Both the position numbers and the translations under genes were made by a program. The notes under the pieces were generated by a model. That model searched no databases and was not told the origin of the DNA. It saw nothing but the letters and a program-made list of their open reading frames with translations. From the NCBI GenBank assembly GCA_021154065.1, contig JAJKJG010000274.1:1-5497 (forward strand): a DNA stretch of 5,497 nucleotides, written 5' to 3'. This document shows, piece after piece, positions 1 to 5,497 of this stretch (position 1 is its first letter; every line of letters starts with the position of its first letter). The stretch is from Methylobacterium sp. Its GTDB lineage: Bacteria > Pseudomonadota > Alphaproteobacteria > Rhizobiales > Beijerinckiaceae.

Positions 1-128
1 TCGCCGGTGACGGCGCAGCGGACGAAGCTGCCCGGGCGGATCACCTTGAGGTTGCTGTCGAGATACTCGACCACGGCCTCGCCGCCGCCGCGTTCAAACC
101 GGTTCAGCACTGGCATGCGCGGCCGCAA
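1..128 (-). CDS. DUF2093 family protein, 5' part only
   Basis: The first 42 codons are visible; the gene runs off the left edge. The product begins MRPRMPVLNRFERGG and continues through a YLDSNLKVIRPGSFVRCAVTG segment. This NRFE...V.Y.D...V..PG.FVRCAVTG pattern is what I remember for DUF2093, a short (roughly 70-residue) family of unknown function common in Rhizobiales and often found beside xseA. The start is a choice. An in-frame ATG lies at 116-114, but the only good ribosome site, AAGGAGG (138-144), is 21 bases from it and 9 bases from an in-frame TTG at 128-126, so I prefer TTG. The ATG remains possible because homologues tend to begin close to the NRFE motif. There is no signal peptide or membrane segment in the visible part. 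No function is assigned. Confidence 0.8.
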   Translation of the reverse strand, partial: MRPRMPVLNRFERGGGEAVVEYLDSNLKVIRPGSFVRCAVTG

Positions 129-137
129 AGCGCCGCT

Positions 138-144
138 CCTCCTT
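138..144 (-). promoter_or_regulatory. Ribosome binding site that decides the DUF2093 start
   Basis: AAGGAGG on the minus strand is close to a perfect Shine-Dalgarno sequence. It sits 9 bases before a TTG codon (128-126) and 21 bases before the first ATG (116-114). The spacing favours TTG initiation. Confidence 0.6.
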
Positions 145-170
145 TGGGGAGACCTCATTCTCTAGGACCT

Positions 171-200
171 GTCATAGTTCACGGCGGCGTCCGGGTTCAA
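171..200 (-). promoter_or_regulatory. Possible promoter for the DUF2093 gene
   Basis: On the minus strand TTGAAC (200-195) and TATGAC (176-171) are separated by 18 bases, each matching the sigma-70 consensus at 4 of 6 positions. It lies between the end of brnA and the DUF2093 ribosome site. A separate promoter would make sense if the BrnTA module cut the DUF2093 gene off from xseA transcription. The match is modest. Confidence 0.3.
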
Positions 201-231
201 CCTCGGACCTCGCGACAGCGGCCAACGCGCC

Positions 232-248
232 GGCCGGCGTTTCCGGCC
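232..248 (-). terminator. GC hairpin after brnA, possible terminator
   Basis: GGCCGG and CCGGCC form a perfect 6-bp stem around a 5-base loop, about 20 bases past the brnA stop codon. No run of T follows on the minus strand, so it is not a canonical intrinsic terminator. An overlapping 12-bp palindrome (228-239) can pair in an alternative way. Confidence 0.3.
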
Positions 249-267
249 CGCTGAGCATAGGGCGAGC

Positions 268-543
268 CTACCTTGCGCCGGCACGCTTCGCCCGGACGCT
301 CTTCAGCAGGACCTCGTTGATCCGCGTCTGCCAGCCCGGCCCGGTGGCCTTGAAGTGGTCGAGCACCTCGGGCGAGAGCCGCAGGCTGACGAGCTTCTTG
401 GCATTGTCGGACGGTGGACGTCCCCTTCGGATGAGCTTGGCGCCCTCATAGACGTCTGCCTCCTGGAACCACTCCTCGGTCAGCTCCGGAGCGTCGTCCG
501 GGTCAACGAACGTATCGGTCGAAGAATGGCTTCTCTTTGGCAT
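268..543 (-). CDS. brnA: BrnA-type antitoxin (ribbon-helix-helix)
   Basis: Antitoxin of a type II BrnT/BrnA system: members of this family bind and neutralise the BrnT ribonuclease and repress their own operon. The product has 91 residues. The N-terminal half (about 15-45) is the toxin-binding type region, acidic and ending in RRGRPP. The C-terminal half is a ribbon-helix-helix DNA-binding domain: a strand near KKLVSLRLS (40-48), a helix from PEVLDHFKA and a second helix from WQTRINEVLLKSV, the form usual for BrnA. I chose the ATG at 543 because GAGGG (554-550) lies 6 bases before it; another ATG at 549 directly abuts that site with no spacing and would add Met-Gln. The start lies inside brnT, a 41-base overlap, so the two are probably translationally coupled. 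Sampled GC across the pair is about 58-60%, against 75% in a sampled line of xseA. Confidence 0.9.
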   Translation of the reverse strand: MPKRSHSSTDTFVDPDDAPELTEEWFQEADVYEGAKLIRRGRPPSDNAKKLVSLRLSPEVLDHFKATGPGWQTRINEVLLKSVRAKRAGAR

Positions 544-775
544 TTGCATCCCTCATCGAAATCACGCGGCGCTCCTCTCCGCGCGATGTCCACACGACGA
601 CGACGAGACGGTTGCCCTTCAATCCGACCGTGATGAAACGATCTTCGCCGTATTCCCGGCGATTGTCCCGTCGGGTCGTATGCCGACTAGAGAACACGGT
701 CCTCGCATCGGCGAAATCCAATCCCCTCGCTTGGAGCGTCGCATCGCGCTTTGCCGGATCGAAGGTGATCTTCAT
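503..775 (-). CDS. brnT: BrnT-type ribonuclease toxin
   Basis: Toxin of a BrnT/BrnA system; the family has a RelE-like fold and acts as a ribonuclease that slows translation. The product has 90 residues, the usual length. It opens with MKITFDPAKRDATLQARGLDF, the expected family start (FDPAK...L..GLDF), has the central RREYGEDRFITVGLKGNRLVVVVW strands, and ends with TSRGEERRVISMRDANAKE, matching the conserved R.IS.R.A...E segment. An in-frame GTG eight codons upstream (799) would lie before the predicted -10 box and adds nothing conserved, so I use ATG 775. No Shine-Dalgarno sequence precedes that ATG; the predicted transcript starts at or next to it. brnA follows with a 41-base overlap. I see no frameshift or missing end, so the toxin looks intact. 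Confidence 0.9.
   Translation of the reverse strand: MKITFDPAKRDATLQARGLDFADARTVFSSRHTTRRDNRREYGEDRFITVGLKGNRLVVVVWTSRGEERRVISMRDANAKEKPFFDRYVR
550..554 (-). promoter_or_regulatory. Ribosome binding site for brnA inside brnT
   Basis: GAGGG on the minus strand lies within the brnT coding sequence. It is 6 bases before ATG 543 and directly adjacent to ATG 549, which selects the shorter BrnA start. Because brnT lacks such a site, the antitoxin may be translated more efficiently than the toxin. Confidence 0.5.
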
Positions 776-779
776 CGTT

Positions 780-807
780 ATTGTAGCTACGAAAATCACA
801 GAATCAA
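780..807 (-). promoter_or_regulatory. Predicted brnTA promoter with palindromic operator
   Basis: TTGATT (807-802) and TACAAT (785-780) are 16 bases apart, 4 of 6 and 5 of 6 matches to the sigma-70 boxes. The -35 box begins 11 bases after the xseA stop codon. The -10 box ends 4 bases before the brnT ATG, so the transcript should begin at or beside the start codon. A perfect 8-bp palindrome GTAGCTAC (783-790), with weaker symmetry on its flanks, covers half of the -10 box. It is a reasonable operator for the BrnA ribbon-helix-helix dimer, which represses its own promoter in characterised systems. Confidence 0.55.
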
Positions 808-817
808 GGGTGCCGGC

Positions 818-2308
818 TCACGCGTCGAAGAGCGTGCCCTGCTTCGGGGCCGCCGGCGTCTTGCGCTTCGGCTTCGGCGCGCCCTCGGCGACGGCGCGGG
901 CGGTGCCGTCGGCGAACTCGATCGCCAGCGCTTCTCCGGTGCCGATGCCGGCGGCGCGGCGGATCGGCTTGCCGTCGCCGCCGCGGACGAGCGCAAAGCC
1001 GCGCTCGAGCACCGACTTGTAGCTGAAGCTCTCGAGGAGCTGGCCCGCCACGCCGAGCCGCTCCTCCCGCCGCGCGCGCTGGATCGCGAACGCCTGCCGG
1101 AGCCGCTCGGCCATGCGAGGCAGCCGCTCGCGCTTGACGTCGAGCTGGCGGCGGAATGCGGCCTCGGGCCGGTCGCCCCCCCACGCCTTGAGCCGCGCCG
1201 CGGCCTCGCGCAGGAGCGCCAACGGCGAATGCCGTGCGAGTCCCTGCGCCAGCGCCGCGAGCTTCGTCTCATCGAGGCGGGCGAGGCGGGCGAGGGCCGG
1301 CTTCAGCCGCGCCGTCGCGAGGTCGAGCCGCTGCCGTTGCGGCCCAAGCAGCGCGTCCGGTCCCGGCAAGGCGCGCGCGGCCGAGCGCAGCGCCGTGCGC
1401 CGATGCTCGAGGCCTTTGAGCATGCAGGCCCGCTGGCGGCCGCCGAGCTCGCTGAGGTTGCGCAGGAGGTCGGCCCAGACCGGCACCACCATCTCGGCGG
1501 CCGCGGTCGGCGTCGGCGCGCGCCGGTCGGCCGCGTGGTCGATCAGCGTGGTGTCGGTCTCGTGCCCGACCGCCGAGACGAGCGGGATCGCGCTCTCGGC
1601 CGCGGCCCGGACCACCACCTCCTCGTTGAAGCCCCAGAGGTCCTCGAGGGAGCCGCCGCCGCGGGCGACGATGATGATGTCGGGGCGCGGGATCGCGCCG
1701 CCGGGCGAAAGCGCGTTGAAGCCGCGGATCGCCGCCGCGACCTCCTCGGCCGAGGTCTCGCCCTGGACCCGCACCGGCCAGACGAGGACGCGGCGCGGGA
1801 AGCGGTCGGAGAGCCGGTGCAGGATGTCGCGGATGACGGCGCCGGTCGGCGAGGTCACGACGCCGATCACCCGCGGGATTAACGGCAGCGGCTTCTTCCT
1901 GGCGGGGTCGAAGAGGCCCTCGGCGGCAAGCTTGCGGCGGCGCTCGTCGAGGAGCGCCATCAGCGCGCCGACACCCGCCGGCTCGATCCCGTCGATGACG
2001 ATCTGGTACTTCGACTTGCCGGCAAAGGTGGTGATCTTGCCGGTGGCGATCACCTCCAGCCCCTCCTGCGGCCGGAAGCGCAGGCGCGCAAAGGCGCTCC
2101 GCCAGATCACCGCGTCGATGCAGGCGTCGGCGTCCTTGAGGCTGAAATAGACGTGGCCCGAGCCGTGCGGGCCGCGATAGCCCGAGATCTCGCCGCGCAG
2201 GCGCACATGGCCGAAATTGTCCTCGAGCGTGCGCCTCAGCGCCTGGGCGAGGTCGGAAACCGACCATTCGGGCGCGTTCGTAGTCGCGGCGGCGGTCTCG
2301 GCGAGCAT
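818..2308 (-). CDS. xseA: Exodeoxyribonuclease VII large subunit
   Basis: Catalytic subunit of ExoVII, a cytoplasmic nuclease that degrades single-stranded DNA from both ends and works in repair with several copies of the small subunit XseB, which is not in this window. The product has 496 residues, somewhat longer than the E. coli protein. Residues 14-110 form the N-terminal OB-fold ([18 protein letters not shown], then GHVYFSLKD). The catalytic domain carries [14 protein letters not shown] (149-162), [16 protein letters not shown] (215-230) and [20 protein letters not shown] (247-266). D161, R216, H249 and D252 line up with the residues I recall as essential in E. coli (D155, R205, H238, D241). 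A long helical, Arg/Ala/Leu-rich segment (about 275-430) fits the coiled arm. The C-terminus is a basic, Pro/Lys-rich tail ending QGTLFDA. The ATG at 2308 has AAAGG 7 bases upstream. The DUF2093 partner gene is displaced by brnTA. Confidence 0.97.
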   Translation of the reverse strand: MLAETAAATTNAPEWSVSDLAQALRRTLEDNFGHVRLRGEISGYRGPHGSGHVYFSLKDADACIDAVIWRSAFARLRFRPQEGLEVIATGKITTFAGKSKYQIVIDGIEPAGVGALMALLDERRRKLAAEGLFDPARKKPLPLIPRVIGVVTSPTGAVIRDILHRLSDRFPRRVLVWPVRVQGETSAEEVAAAIRGFNALSPGGAIPRPDIIIVARGGGSLEDLWGFNEEVVVRAAAESAIPLVSAVGHETDTTLIDHAADRRAPTPTAAAEMVVPVWADLLRNLSELGGRQRACMLKGLEHRRTALRSAARALPGPDALLGPQRQRLDLATARLKPALARLARLDETKLAALAQGLARHSPLALLREAAARLKAWGGDRPEAAFRRQLDVKRERLPRMAERLRQAFAIQRARREERLGVAGQLLESFSYKSVLERGFALVRGGDGKPIRRAAGIGTGEALAIEFADGTARAVAEGAPKPKRKTPAAPKQGTLFDA

Positions 2309-2361
2309 CGCCGACCTTTAGAATGACGGCCGGCGAAAGGCCAGGATGACGCGCGATGATG

Positions 2362-2416
2362 CCGACGATGATGCGCCAAAGACCCGACGATGATGGGCCG
2401 ATCGCCGACGATGATG
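2362..2416 (-). repeat. Three direct copies of a 12-mer upstream of xseA
   Basis: The minus-strand 12-mer CATCATCGTCGG occurs exactly three times, at 2416-2405, 2395-2384 and 2373-2362, with periods of 21 and 22 bases and unrelated spacers. Partial copies flank the set (near 2422-2430 and 2353-2361). The last copy ends 53 bases before the xseA start codon. Spacing of about two helical turns would put the copies on one face of the DNA, as in an array of protein sites. The simpler alternative is degenerate trinucleotide-rich sequence with no function. Confidence 0.6.
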
Positions 2417-2429
2417 CGGACGACGATGC

Positions 2430-2460
2430 CGGCGCGCGGCGATGACGATGCCGCGCGCCG
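2430..2460 (-). terminator. Perfect 11-bp GC hairpin, likely end of the dctP transcript
   Basis: The arms at 2430-2440 and 2450-2460 are exact reverse complements (CGGCGCGCGGC on the plus strand) around a 9-base loop. All 11 pairs are G-C. It lies 28 bases downstream of the dctP stop codon and upstream of xseA. No T-run follows on the minus strand, so it may act as a transcript-stabilising or Rho-assisted 3' end instead of a classical intrinsic terminator. Confidence 0.45.
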
Positions 2461-2479
2461 CGCCCCGTTTCGGCCCCCG

Positions 2480-5497
<3,018 letters not shown>

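Noticed and set aside
799..799. Upstream GTG start for brnT
   Set aside because: It lies before the predicted -10 box, has no ribosome site and adds eight residues absent from the family; ATG 775 gives the expected MKITFDPAK start.
680..1882. Long plus-strand open frame of 400 codons opposite xseA
   Set aside because: It is the mirror of the xseA coding strand in GC-rich DNA: Arg/Ala/Glu/Leu-rich low-complexity translation with no recognisable domain, while the minus strand encodes a complete, motif-bearing XseA.
2341..2460. GATGATG-rich stretch as a CRISPR array or an acidic coding repeat
   Set aside because: Units are only 12 bases with 9-10 base spacers, too short for CRISPR, and the Asp-rich plus-strand reading soon meets a stop with no ribosome site.

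Overview
The window reads as chromosomal DNA from a high-GC alphaproteobacterium, most likely of the order Hyphomicrobiales (Rhizobiales). The strongest hint is an exodeoxyribonuclease VII large-subunit gene (xseA) with a DUF2093 gene downstream on the same strand, a pairing I recall from that order. Sampled xseA and dctP lines are about 73-75% GC. All six supported protein genes lie on the minus strand, so transcription runs from right to left as numbered.

In transcription order: (1) at 5497-3720, most of a peptidase-containing ABC exporter of the CvaB/RaxB type. Its N-terminal C39 peptidase domain runs off the right edge; only the last residues of that domain, the membrane domain and the ATPase domain are visible. 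(2) At 3576-2488, a Tat-exported TRAP-transporter solute-binding protein resembling the 2-oxoacid binder TakP, with no DctQ/DctM membrane genes beside it. (3) At 2487-2309, a 179-base intergenic region with a perfect 11-bp GC hairpin and three direct repeats of a 12-mer spaced about two helical turns apart, just upstream of xseA. (4) At 2308-818, a full-length xseA with its catalytic residues in place and a C-terminal QGTLF tail. (5) At 775-268, a BrnT toxin / BrnA antitoxin module inserted between xseA and the DUF2093 gene, lower in GC than xseA, with its own promoter starting 11 bases past the xseA stop. (6) At 128-1, the first 42 codons of the DUF2093 gene, probably starting at TTG.

The genes do not form one pathway. 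xseA and DUF2093 look like conserved backbone. The BrnTA module and the lower-GC exporter look like accessory additions. I see no RNA genes, insertion sequences or CRISPR arrays. I found no convincing new system; the most unusual points are the predicted leaderless, palindrome-covered start of brnT, the repeat and hairpin region upstream of xseA, and the unknown cargo of the exporter.
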